Positions 43,729 to 54,031 of a stretch of 64,000 bases of DNA are shown here, in pieces (the first letter of the stretch is position 1; every line of letters begins with the position of its first letter). Both the position numbers and the translations under genes were made by a program. The DNA comes from CAYWWM01 sp965198025 (lineage in GTDB: Bacteria > Acidobacteriota > Terriglobia > 2-12-FULL-54-10). The stretch is from positions 3,534,001 to 3,598,000 of the forward strand of contig OZ240237.1 in the NCBI GenBank assembly GCA_965198025.1, in the 5' to 3' direction. The notes beneath the pieces were generated by a model, which saw only the letters and a program-made list of their open reading frames with translations, was not told the DNA's origin and searched no databases.

Positions 43729-45582
43729 TCACTCCAACGAGAACGCCAGCAGCACGTTCCCGGGAATGACGCCGCCGTGGTGCGAGTAGCCGGAGCTCGT
43801 GAATACCATGCCGTTGACCACAGCCTGGCCGCCGCTGTAAAACGACCCCCCTTGGGCCATGACGCCGTTCACGGTGTTGAACGCGCGGAGCGCGTCGAAG
43901 TCCCAAAGAATCCTGCCGTCCTGCGCCGAATACGCGCGCAGGTGGCCGTCCACAGAGCCGGAGAACGCCACGCCGGGAATTGCTGTCACCGCTGCCCCTT
44001 GCGCCGGACTGCACGGCCTGCGGTCGCCGCAACCGGGAGCCAGCGTGCGCCAGAGGATGCGCCCGGTGCGTAGTTCGAGCGCCGCCATCCCTCCGCCGAC
44101 ATTCGGATTTGCCTCGCCGGTGCGGGTGCGCGTGAAGTCCGAGACCGCCACGTAGAGCGATCTCGCGTCCGAAGCCGGCCCGAACATGATGCCGCCCTGC
44201 GTGCCGCCTTCGCCCACCCGCTGCTGCCAGATCGTCTCTCCTTCCCGATCGGGATCGAGCGCGTAAACAATGCCTGATTTCTGCGCGGCGATCAGAATAT
44301 CCCGGCCGCCCGGCGACTCCATGAGAATGGGCGAAGAAACAAAGTCGAAGTCCGGCGCATCGGCATCCGGGCAAGTTGCCGGATCGAGCGGCTCTGCCCG
44401 GCACCCCGCCGTCCAGATGTCGTTCTCGGTCATTTGGCGCGACCAGCGCACCTGTCCCGTGTCGAGATCGTAGGCCACGATAGCGTCTGATAGGTCCGTT
44501 GCGGGCGAGGAATAGTTGTTGCCGGTACCGACGTAGAAGACGTTCCGCTTCGGGTCAAGCGTCGGTGCCACCCAAACGGCGATTCCCGAAGGCCCCCAGA
44601 GCTGTGTGCCGATGTGCGTCTTTTGCGTCGGGCGCGGCTCCTGGTCGATGGTGTAGGTCTTCCATATCTGCCGGCCGCTTGCGGCGTCGAGCGCCAGCAC
44701 GCTGCCCCGGAACCGGCAGCACTCGTACCGCGGATTCCTTACGCGGGACTCCTCGCGCGAGGAGACCGGCACGAAGAGCCGCCCCTCGTGGAGCGCCACG
44801 GGTCCACGGATGCGCGCCAGTGGATAGTCGTCAACCTTCACTTTCCACAGGACCCTGCCGGTGGCCGCGTCTACGGCGTAGACGTTCGCTGCCAAGTCGC
44901 CGAAGTAAGCCGTCAACGCGCCGTTCGGCCTGCTGCCTAGAGTGATCGCCCCGGCCACGCCGGACTCGGTTTCGAGCGTCCAATGAATGCACCCGCTCCT
45001 GGCGTCGAGAGAATAGACGTCCCCTTCCCAGCTTCCGATGTAGACGCGCCCTCCCACGATCACGGGCTGCTGGCCCGTCGAGCTCGCTCCCGGAAAGCCG
45101 AATGCCCATTGGAGCTGCAACCGCGGCACGTCCTCGGCGCTGAGGCCCGCCACTTCGTCCGGCTGGAATCGCGTATTCGTCGGCGTATATCCCCAGCCGT
45201 TCCAACCCGGCCCGGACAAAGCAACCTCGAAGGTTCCTGGAGTTTCTGGAGATGCGTCGCAGTACGCCGACTGCGGAATGGGATGGACCGGCTGGCGCCC
45301 GAACGGCTTGCCCGAAAGGTGCTCGGCCAGAACGCGGCGCTCGGCACGGCTGCGCTCCACGCCTTGCGACCGCATGACGCCCCGCTCCAGCGCGGCCAGA
45401 ATCTGCTCTGGCGACATTTGCTGCAACGTCTCGCGCCCCGGCGCCGGCGATTCGCCGCCTGCTTCGTGGCAGATCGCGCAATAGGCCCCGTACAGCCTCT
45501 CCCCATCCTGCGCCGCCAGCGGCTCACAGAATGCCCCCAGCAGGAGCAATACGAACCCTGACCCCAATCCGCGCTTGTTCAT
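43729..45582 (-). CDS. Cytochrome c / PQQ-type beta-propeller dehydrogenase (polyvinyl-alcohol dehydrogenase-like)
   Basis: Periplasmic quinoprotein-like enzyme of 617 aa. A signal peptide is followed by a cytochrome c domain with heme site C35-A-I-C38-H39 (YGAYCAICHEAGGESPAPG) and then an eight-bladed PQQ-type propeller with repeats such as YSLDARSGCIHWTLE, YAVDAATGRVLWKVKV, LALDAASGRQIWKT and AALELRTGRILWRT. This heme-first order is that of PVA dehydrogenase-like alcohol dehydrogenases; electrons would pass from PQQ to the built-in heme (inference). The substrate is unknown. It ends with a C-terminal strand, GNVLLAFSLE. The ATG at 45582 has GGAGGAGAAC in front. Confidence 0.84.
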   Translation of the reverse strand: MNKRGLGSGFVLLLLGAFCEPLAAQDGERLYGAYCAICHEAGGESPAPGRETLQQMSPEQILAALERGVMRSQGVERSRAERRVLAEHLSGKPFGRQPVHPIPQSAYCDASPETPGTFEVALSGPGWNGWGYTPTNTRFQPDEVAGLSAEDVPRLQLQWAFGFPGASSTGQQPVIVGGRVYIGSWEGDVYSLDARSGCIHWTLETESGVAGAITLGSRPNGALTAYFGDLAANVYAVDAATGRVLWKVKVDDYPLARIRGPVALHEGRLFVPVSSREESRVRNPRYECCRFRGSVLALDAASGRQIWKTYTIDQEPRPTQKTHIGTQLWGPSGIAVWVAPTLDPKRNVFYVGTGNNYSSPATDLSDAIVAYDLDTGQVRWSRQMTENDIWTAGCRAEPLDPATCPDADAPDFDFVSSPILMESPGGRDILIAAQKSGIVYALDPDREGETIWQQRVGEGGTQGGIMFGPASDARSLYVAVSDFTRTRTGEANPNVGGGMAALELRTGRILWRTLAPGCGDRRPCSPAQGAAVTAIPGVAFSGSVDGHLRAYSAQDGRILWDFDALRAFNTVNGVMAQGGSFYSGGQAVVNGMVFTSSGYSHHGGVIPGNVLLAFSLE

Positions 45583-45703
45583 GGCTGTTCTCCTCCGTAG
45601 AGTGGCAGTATTGTAGCACCTGGGTGTTCGTACTTGTCGGGTTTGCACGGAGAGTGACTCATCATATCGCTGCACCGGCTCCTTGCCGATTCCCCGAAAT
45701 CCC

Positions 45704-45733
45704 TTGTCCGAACATCCTTTCCCGCCCCATAAT
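45704..45733 (+). promoter_or_regulatory. Candidate promoter of acs
   Basis: TTGTCC (45704-45709), 18-base spacer, CATAAT (45728-45733), about 86 bases before the acs start. The spacing is the same as in the other candidate promoters of this window. Confidence 0.35.
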
Positions 45734-45819
45734 AGCGCCCTGGCCCTTTCCGCCTGGGACAGAGGCACGCATGTTCTTGGCGCAGCATTTCTATACGTTC
45801 GACCCGGAGGAATGGAACC

Positions 45820-47925
<2,106 letters not shown>

Positions 47926-48121
47926 ACAGGTACTCAGAACGAACTCTGCGGGTGGTTGTCCCTTCATTCCCAACTGCTCTTCGAGCCGGCCGGAGACTCC
48001 CGGAGCAGCCGGAACCACCACAGTTGCGAAGAGCGGCGGTCACGCGTATCTCCCCGCAGGTGCTTTACAATAGCGGAGACGGGTCGAGAGCGATCTAAAG
48101 CATTCTGAGGAGGAAACCCAC

Positions 48122-49750
48122 GTGTTTACTAACCTTCGAGCCAGATTTTCGCAAGCGGCCGGCGTTGCCGCGATGGCGCTGGCCGTTCTGGTTTCCGGCC
48201 AGTTGCCCTTGGCGGCGCAAGACACGACCATTTCCGGCGTTGTCAAGGACTCTGCAGGGCAGCCTGTTTCCGGTGCCTTTGTCCGCGTGCGCAACGCCGA
48301 CAGAAACCTGAGCTTTATCGTCGTGAGCCAGGCGCAGGGCCGCTACGCCACCCCCAACCTGCTCCCCGGCAGCTACGCGGTCGAGAGTTTTGGCGGGGGC
48401 TTCCAGGGCAAGGGCACGGTCGAGGCCGTGACGGGCCGCCAGGCCACGCTTGATCTGACCCTGAGCGAGCAGCAGCCCGCCTCCGCGCCGCGCCGGCGCA
48501 TGACCCAAGCCGACTACGAGCGCATGCTCCCCGACGGCGACGCCAAGCAGATCATTCTGTCCCGCTGCAATGTCTGCCACGGCCTCGGCGTCGTTGCCAG
48601 GAACCGCGGCACGCGCGAAGAGTGGGATGAAACCGTGGACTTGATGAAGTTCTATATGGACGACCGCCGGATTCCGTTCACCGACCAGGAAAAGGCGGCG
48701 GTGGTGGACTACGCCTCGATGCACTTCGGCTCGAACGCTCCGCGCAATCCCGGGACGCGCGTCAACGACCCCAACAAGCACCTTCCCCGGACTTTGCTGG
48801 GCGGCGCGGCGGCGAAGTACGTCGCCATGGAGTTCGCTCTCACGCCCGGCGCCGCGTCGCATGACGTTTCCGTGGACTCCCAGGGAAACGCCTGGGTCAG
48901 CGAGCGCGGCAGCAATCTCGCCAGCATCAGCAAATTCGATCCCCGGACGCTCAGCTACACGCGCATTCCTCCTCCGCCCGGCGCCCAATCCCAGCCGCGC
49001 CCCAGCGGCATCACCGTCGATCCCCACGACATGGTCTGGGCCATCGACAACGGCCCCAATAACCGCATGATTGCCTACGACACCAAGAGCGGCGAGTTCA
49101 GCACCTTTGACATCCCGGCGCCTCCCCGCCAGCGTCCGGCCATGAATACCGTTCGTTATAAGGACGGCGTCGTCTGGGGTTCCGGTATCGCGTCCAGCCA
49201 GGTCTACCGCCTCGACCCCACCACCCGGAAGGTAGACGCCTGGCCCGTTCCGAAGGGCTCTCACCCTTACGGCCTTGCGCTCGGCAATGACGATAAGATT
49301 TGGTATGTGGCCCAGTACGCCGACACGATCGGGTTGCTCGATCCCGCAACCGGCGAGATCAAGCATCACAATGTGCCCCAGGCCAAGTCCGACCTGCGCC
49401 GCGCTCAGACCGACAACGAGGGCAACCTCTGGGCCGGCGGCCATGAGTCCATGAGCCTCATTCGCGTCGACGCTGAGACCGGCGTGGTCACGGAATTTCA
49501 AACCCCGACCGAGGTTTCCGGGCCGTATTCGGTGGATGTGGACCGCAGCCACAACCTGATCTGGGTCGGCTACAACTACGGCGACAAGCTCGGCCGCTTC
49601 GATCCCCGGACCAACACCTGGGTCGAGTTTCCGTTGCCGCGCGCCGATTCCGACATCCGGCGGATCGAAGTCGACCAGAACAACCCGAACCGCGTCTGGT
49701 GGGCCGGCAACAACTCAGCCCGCATCGGATACGTGGAAGTGCTGGAGTAG
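48122..49750 (+). CDS. Secreted carboxypeptidase-regulatory domain / heme motif / streptogramin-lyase-like propeller protein (copy 2)
   Basis: A 542-aa relative of the protein at 34580. A signal peptide (about 1-33) is followed by a carboxypeptidase-regulatory-like fold (TISGVVKDSAGQPVSGAFVR, QGRYATPNLLPGSYAVE), then one heme-c site C149-N-V-C152-H153 with cytochrome-like surroundings (AKQIILSRCNVCHGLG, DQEKAAVVDYASMHFG), and a Vgb-like propeller (HDVSVDSQGNAWVSERGSN, GLLDPATGEIKHH, GRFDPRTNTWVEF). GTG start at 48122 with GAGGAGG before it. Location is probably the periplasm or outer membrane; substrate unknown. Confidence 0.8.
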   Translation: MFTNLRARFSQAAGVAAMALAVLVSGQLPLAAQDTTISGVVKDSAGQPVSGAFVRVRNADRNLSFIVVSQAQGRYATPNLLPGSYAVESFGGGFQGKGTVEAVTGRQATLDLTLSEQQPASAPRRRMTQADYERMLPDGDAKQIILSRCNVCHGLGVVARNRGTREEWDETVDLMKFYMDDRRIPFTDQEKAAVVDYASMHFGSNAPRNPGTRVNDPNKHLPRTLLGGAAAKYVAMEFALTPGAASHDVSVDSQGNAWVSERGSNLASISKFDPRTLSYTRIPPPPGAQSQPRPSGITVDPHDMVWAIDNGPNNRMIAYDTKSGEFSTFDIPAPPRQRPAMNTVRYKDGVVWGSGIASSQVYRLDPTTRKVDAWPVPKGSHPYGLALGNDDKIWYVAQYADTIGLLDPATGEIKHHNVPQAKSDLRRAQTDNEGNLWAGGHESMSLIRVDAETGVVTEFQTPTEVSGPYSVDVDRSHNLIWVGYNYGDKLGRFDPRTNTWVEFPLPRADSDIRRIEVDQNNPNRVWWAGNNSARIGYVEVLE

Positions 49751-49807
49751 CCCCCCACTCCTCGTGTCATTCCGATGCCACGAGACAGTAAAGGGCTCTG
49801 CTCCTGC

Positions 49808-50245
49808 TCAAGACCAAACGATGGAGGCGAGAAAAGCTATCGAGGCTGCCAAACCAAGAATGCTGCGAACTGCGTGAAGTCGGCCCCACTGTTGTAAGAG
49901 TTGGTGAGTCTCTTCGGACGAGCGGTCCAGAGCAGGGTCGAGCAGTTTCTTGTTGGTCGGCATAATCGCGAGCAAGGTAAACGGAACCACGGCAAAGATG
50001 AGCACGGCTCCGCTGAACCACGCACGTGGAGCGCCAGTGAGCCATGCTCCAACGCCTGCAAATGTGGCGATGAGAGCGAGTGTGGCATGCATTACCGCGG
50101 CCCTCCGGTAGCTCGGTCCAAACTCCGTCGCAGCCAAACCGGCCCTGCATTGCATTCGTGCCGGGTGTTCCACAAGGTTGATGTAGATTGCAGCGCCGGT
50201 AAAAAACGTCGTGCAGAGTATGGTTACAAACTGAAGCGTCGGCAT
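49808..50245 (-). CDS. DUF1772 (anthrone-oxygenase-like) membrane protein
   Basis: A 145-aa inner-membrane protein with four hydrophobic segments (about 4-24, 50-72, 78-97, 125-144). The first ends in YINLVEHPARM, the usual DUF1772 signature near the N-terminus; the later EFGPSYRRAAVMHATLALIA and LDRSSEETHQLLQQWGRLHA also fit. Fungal relatives are anthrone oxygenases; the bacterial role is unknown. The start at 50245 has a textbook AGAAGGAGG; the longer open frame to 50329 lacks support. Confidence 0.8.
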   Translation of the reverse strand: MPTLQFVTILCTTFFTGAAIYINLVEHPARMQCRAGLAATEFGPSYRRAAVMHATLALIATFAGVGAWLTGAPRAWFSGAVLIFAVVPFTLLAIMPTNKKLLDPALDRSSEETHQLLQQWGRLHAVRSILGLAASIAFLASIVWS

Positions 50246-50421
50246 CGCCCACCTCCTTCTGGCTGGCGGAATCGGCGCCGAGGCCTGGGATTCCAACCCA
50301 CTCGTCGGTTCTGGAATCTCTTTCCGCAAACAGGCCTAAGCAAGAAACCAGGCCGACGATGTCGGCCTGGTTACACGAATCCTCTGTTGGTCGGATTCAG
50401 TTCCGAATGGGTTCGTTCAGT

Positions 50422-50796
50422 TTACTCAGCGCCCTGGGTGAGGACCTCGCCGCCGGGTCCGACCAGATTGCGGATGCTGCAAATCTTGCTGCCGTCTTTG
50501 GCCGGCGCGCAGGTCACCGTGATCGCATCGCCCGGTTGCAGCGTCTTGGTGTTCCAGCCCGCCCGATACAGCCGCTGCGGCGGCGCCGAGCCCGCCTTCC
50601 AGATCTCTTTGGCCCCGCTCGCGGTCGTCGTCTCGAACACCACCTGCACGTGCGGGTTGGTGAACAGGAACTCGGTGACGGTCCCTTGGAAGGTGACCGG
50701 ATTCTCGCGGTCATAGATCGAGCCGGCGTGATGCGCCCAGGCCACGCTCGACAGCAGCACTGCTCCCACTGCCAGCACAAACAGCTTTGTCTTCAT
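50422..50796 (-). CDS. DUF6152 family secreted protein (copy 2)
   Basis: A 124-aa exported protein: signal peptide ending SSVAWAHHAG, then ENPVTFQGTVTEFLFTNPHV, RLYRAGWNTKTLQPGDAITV and APAKDGSKICSIRNL. The same HH start and 'G.v..f...NPH' core appear in the copies at 2925 and 51875, with low overall identity. The start at 50796 is taken at the signal peptide and is preceded by GAGGATTGAGACA. It is separated from the operon at 51037 by 240 bases, so it may have its own promoter. Confidence 0.78.
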   Translation of the reverse strand: MKTKLFVLAVGAVLLSSVAWAHHAGSIYDRENPVTFQGTVTEFLFTNPHVQVVFETTTASGAKEIWKAGSAPPQRLYRAGWNTKTLQPGDAITVTCAPAKDGSKICSIRNLVGPGGEVLTQGAE

Positions 50797-51036
50797 TGTC
50801 TCAATCCTCCTCGAACACTCCGGCAATGCCGAAAATCGCACTGCTAAAGATATCACAAAACCCCCATCTTCCGCATACCGAATTTTACGGCCGCGAACCT
50901 CTCATCTTACTGCCCGGCCGCCGCCTGTTCCGGGGACTTCCAGCGCACCGTCCCACGGAAGGTCTTCTGCCTATAGTTGTACTGGCATCGGTCCTCGCAG
51001 TAGCCGATGTTTTCCAGCACCTCCCACTGGTTGGGT

Positions 51037-51834
51037 TCACTCGGTGTCGAACCAGGGATCATCTTCGCTAGAATACGTGCCGCCCTCGCAGATGGTGTGC
51101 TGCTCCAGAGCTTCCCAGTCGCCCGCGATCTCTTCCCAATCCGTGCGCACCTTGTACGTTCTCGTGTCCGTCCACGGCCGGGTATAGGTTTGCGGGTCCT
51201 GGAAGGTGCGTTCGATGCGCATCGTTTCCGGGTCGGTCAACTGGTAGCGTTCCACCATTGTGAACTCATCGCTCAGCGGGGCGCCCATGCGGCGGTCGAT
51301 CATCGTTCCGCCCCGGACCCGGATGGTATCAACCACCAGCGTGTCGCCGTCCCACTCGGCCACCGAATGGCCCATCCAGTGGAGGTTGTAGTCGGTGGGG
51401 TCTTTGGGATGTTCGCGCCCGATCCAGAACGTGCGGGCCCACATGCGGGTAAAGCTGCCCAGGTAGACCAGGAACAGCCGGTGCGGGTTCTGGCTGATCT
51501 CGATCCGTCCGCCGACGCCGGCCGGACTCGACGCGCCGCCGCACAGGCTGTGGAAGCGCGGATCCTCGGCGGCCCCGGTCTCGCCGGGGTATTCTCCGTC
51601 GCCGCTGACAATGTACGCGGCCTGCCCCTTGCCCTGCTCGGTGAGGGGCAGCTCGCTGGTAATGACTGCTCTCGTGGCACGCGGACCGCTGCGGCCGCCG
51701 CCTTCCCAAAGCCCCGTAAAGTCGGGCTTTCCCTCCGGGGTGCGCGGAATCTGCCCGGAAGACTGGGCCTCCAGCGAGGCCGGAAACACGAGCAGTGCCG
51801 CCACTACCATCCAACTCTTCACCTGATTCCTCAT
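51037..51834 (-). CDS. Exported protein of a family common in Acidobacteria-like genomes (function unknown)
   Basis: A 265-aa secreted protein with a signal peptide ending SLEAQ. It contains the TPEGKPDFTGLWEGG motif, which recurs in many acidobacterial exported proteins of unknown function, and MGHSVAEWDGDTLVVDTIRV, ERYQLTDPETMRIERTFQDP and YTRPWTDTRTYKVRTDWEE, a repeated strand pattern. No catalytic motif is evident. It lies 40 bases downstream of a DUF6152 gene with which it is probably co-transcribed, so the two may work together on one secreted process (inference). Confidence 0.7.
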   Translation of the reverse strand: MRNQVKSWMVVAALLVFPASLEAQSSGQIPRTPEGKPDFTGLWEGGGRSGPRATRAVITSELPLTEQGKGQAAYIVSGDGEYPGETGAAEDPRFHSLCGGASSPAGVGGRIEISQNPHRLFLVYLGSFTRMWARTFWIGREHPKDPTDYNLHWMGHSVAEWDGDTLVVDTIRVRGGTMIDRRMGAPLSDEFTMVERYQLTDPETMRIERTFQDPQTYTRPWTDTRTYKVRTDWEEIAGDWEALEQHTICEGGTYSSEDDPWFDTE

Positions 51835-51874
51835 ATGGCTATCCCCTTTATCTCCGTCGCCTTCGGGCACGGGT

Positions 51875-52408
51875 TCAAGGTTGGGGCGTAAGCGCTCCTT
51901 CGAGCGTCCCCTCCTGGCACATAGTCCGGACTTGGTCGGGGCTGAAGTCCTCCCACACCACTCGCGTTGAGTACTCGCTGCGATTGGTGGGGTCGTAGCC
52001 GAGCGGGACCTCATCGCCGCTGCAACGATAGAGCTTACGGAAGCCCATCAATGGTCGGCCGTCTTTGCTCTGGTGGCCCATAATCAGGATGCGGTCCCCC
52101 GGCATCAGGGTCTTGTTGGTCCAGCCCTTTCGGCGCATGTCCAACACTCCGCCGCCGCCCGCGGCAAACCATCTGATTTTGCCCTGGCTGTCCTGGACGT
52201 CGGCTTCGAAATAGATGGCCGGGTGCGGATTCGCAAACACCAGCCTCGCGACCGTTCCCGACACCATGGTGGAGTTGTCCTTGTCAATGATGGCGTTCGA
52301 ATGGTGCGCGAATGCCAGGCCTCCGGCCAGAAAAAGCCCCGCCGCCGCGCCAAGCGCCGGCCGCACTCCTTTCCTTACGCTCTCCGGAATTTTCTTCCGT
52401 GATCTCAT
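51875..52408 (-). CDS. DUF6152 family secreted protein (copy 3, extended)
   Basis: A 177-aa exported protein. The N-terminal part is DUF6152: signal ending LAFAHHSNA, then MVSGTVARLVFANPHPAIYF, MRRKGWTNKTLMPGDRILIM and GHQSKDGRPLMGF. Unlike the other two copies it continues for about 45 residues (YRCSGDEVPLGYDPTNRSEY...), including a cysteine and a DEV element. First gene of a likely operon with the gene at 51037. The start at 52408 has GGGAGGAATC in front; the frame continues upstream to 52531 without a signal peptide. Confidence 0.78.
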   Translation of the reverse strand: MRSRKKIPESVRKGVRPALGAAAGLFLAGGLAFAHHSNAIIDKDNSTMVSGTVARLVFANPHPAIYFEADVQDSQGKIRWFAAGGGGVLDMRRKGWTNKTLMPGDRILIMGHQSKDGRPLMGFRKLYRCSGDEVPLGYDPTNRSEYSTRVVWEDFSPDQVRTMCQEGTLEGALTPQP

Positions 52409-52574
52409 GATTCCTCCCTGCGAACTGGCGTTGCTAAATCGCTCTACGCGAACTCTGGAGTCGAACGTTGATCCGTACCGATCCTGCTTTCCGTATGCGA
52501 CGGTAATAGCGTAGTAACCGTGGATTGTCAAGGGAGCGCGACCCGCATCCGCCGGAGCCCCCCGAGCCTGGAGG

Positions 52575-53693
52575 CTATCTCCTGCCGCCTGCGCTGGCCG
52601 CCGAGCCGGACTCGCTTCGGCCAGGCCCCTCCGAGGGCGTCCAATCTTCGGCCAGTTTCGTTGCTTCAGCCACCTGAACGGGGGTCATCTCCTCCCGCAA
52701 TTGGTCCGCTACCCACCGTGCATTCTGAAAACCGCGGTTCCCGGACAAGATCATCCATTTGAGAGCTTGCACATCGTCTTGGGGAACTCCCTGGCCGTCT
52801 CTGTATAGAAGTCCCAGGTTGTACTGGGCCACTTCGGATCCCTGCGCAGCCGCCAGCCGCCACCACTTCGCTGCCTCCTCGTAGCTTTGGGTGACTCCGT
52901 CTCCAAGGAAGTAGAGCAGGGCCAGATTCGCCTGCGCAAGATCGAATCCGCCATCGGCTGCTTGGCGATACCATCGCAAGGCTTCCTCGAAGCTTTGTGG
53001 TACGCCCTCACCATGCTCGTAGTGCAAACCAAGATTGTTTTGCGCTTCCAAGTCGCCCTGCTCAGCGGCCCTCCGATTCCACTCGGCGGCGGCCTGGTTG
53101 TCTTTGCGGACTCCCTCTCCAAAGTAATACAGGGTCCCCAATCGAGCTTGCGAGGCGCGGTCTCCTTGTTCCGCTGCCCGCAGATACCACTGGATGGCCT
53201 CTTCGTAGTCCTGCGCAACTTGGAAATCCCCAATCCAGGGCACTTGGTCCGGCTCGTCGTAAATCGTCGCAAGCAAATGTTGGGCACTGCGGTCCCCTTG
53301 CTCAGCGGCGCGCGCTAACCATTTCATGGCTGCCTCGCCGTCCTGATCTTGGTCCCAATATTGCATGGCCAGCATCACTTGCGTGTTGGTCTCCCCTCTT
53401 TCGGCGGCAAGCCGGATGCCTGCCTGGAAGCTCTGCCGCGTACGGGCGGCCCGTTCATACCATTGCAATGCTTCCGCTCCATTGGCTTCCACTCCTCGGC
53501 CGTATTCATACATCATCCCGATGTAGAACTGGGCTTCGCCATTCCCCATCTCGGCTTCCGGAAGCAACTCCCGCAGCGCCGTCGTGAAATCGCCCCTCTG
53601 GTAGGCATTCAATCCTTCTTCAAGAGTTGCGACAGCTGGAGTAGCGGCCAGGTATAGGCAATAGCATATGCCGATGAGGATTCGAGTTTTCAT
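52575..53693 (-). CDS. Exported Sel1-like repeat protein
   Basis: A 372-aa protein with a signal peptide (about 1-22) and about seven Sel1-type helical repeats, for example AQFYIGMMYEYGRGVEANGA, ASQARLGTLYYFGEGVRKDN, AQNNLGLHYEHGEGVPQSFE and AQYNLGLLYRDGQGVPQDDV. Sel1 solenoids bind other proteins, often in envelope or stress pathways; the partner is unknown. The C-terminal 25 residues are low-complexity (S, G, A, R). No neighbouring gene on the same strand is close, so it is probably monocistronic. Confidence 0.85.
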   Translation of the reverse strand: MKTRILIGICYCLYLAATPAVATLEEGLNAYQRGDFTTALRELLPEAEMGNGEAQFYIGMMYEYGRGVEANGAEALQWYERAARTRQSFQAGIRLAAERGETNTQVMLAMQYWDQDQDGEAAMKWLARAAEQGDRSAQHLLATIYDEPDQVPWIGDFQVAQDYEEAIQWYLRAAEQGDRASQARLGTLYYFGEGVRKDNQAAAEWNRRAAEQGDLEAQNNLGLHYEHGEGVPQSFEEALRWYRQAADGGFDLAQANLALLYFLGDGVTQSYEEAAKWWRLAAAQGSEVAQYNLGLLYRDGQGVPQDDVQALKWMILSGNRGFQNARWVADQLREEMTPVQVAEATKLAEDWTPSEGPGRSESGSAASAGGRR

Positions 53694-54031
53694 GGGCTCT
53701 TATTCTCCCAGGCCGGCGAGTTGCCCCGATTCCGGTTTGGTCTGCCACCTGCGGCCCGACTACCCCCCCCAACTACAGCGATGATACACCCCTGGGCCTG
53801 AGTTGGAACACCGGGTTGGTTCCTTTGCTGGCCCGTTGCCCCCGCCAAGAGAAGCACGGCCTGAGCGCTTCAGGCCCAGCCCGTGTCCGGTAAGGGGTGG
53901 TTGAAGTGGCCTGGAAGATGAACTGCAAGGCCGAACTGAATCTCCGGCTCCGCTCGTCCGGCATGTAAGAACAGCCCCTCACGGGAGGGGCTGTTCTGAT
54001 GGTTAGGTTGCTGCTTCGGACGGCCGGCCTG
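53694..54031. other. Intergenic region between the Sel1 and TonB genes
   Basis: 338 bases with a poly-C tract at 53763-53770 and the hairpin at 53968-53997. No gene or other repeat is visible. Confidence 0.4.
53968..53997 (-). terminator. Hairpin downstream of the second TonB receptor gene
   Basis: A perfect 13-bp stem (AGAACAGCCCCTC / GAGGGGCTGTTCT) with a 4-base loop, 35 bases after the TonB receptor stop in its direction of transcription. On the minus strand it is followed by TTACATGCC, so the T-run is weak. Confidence 0.5.
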
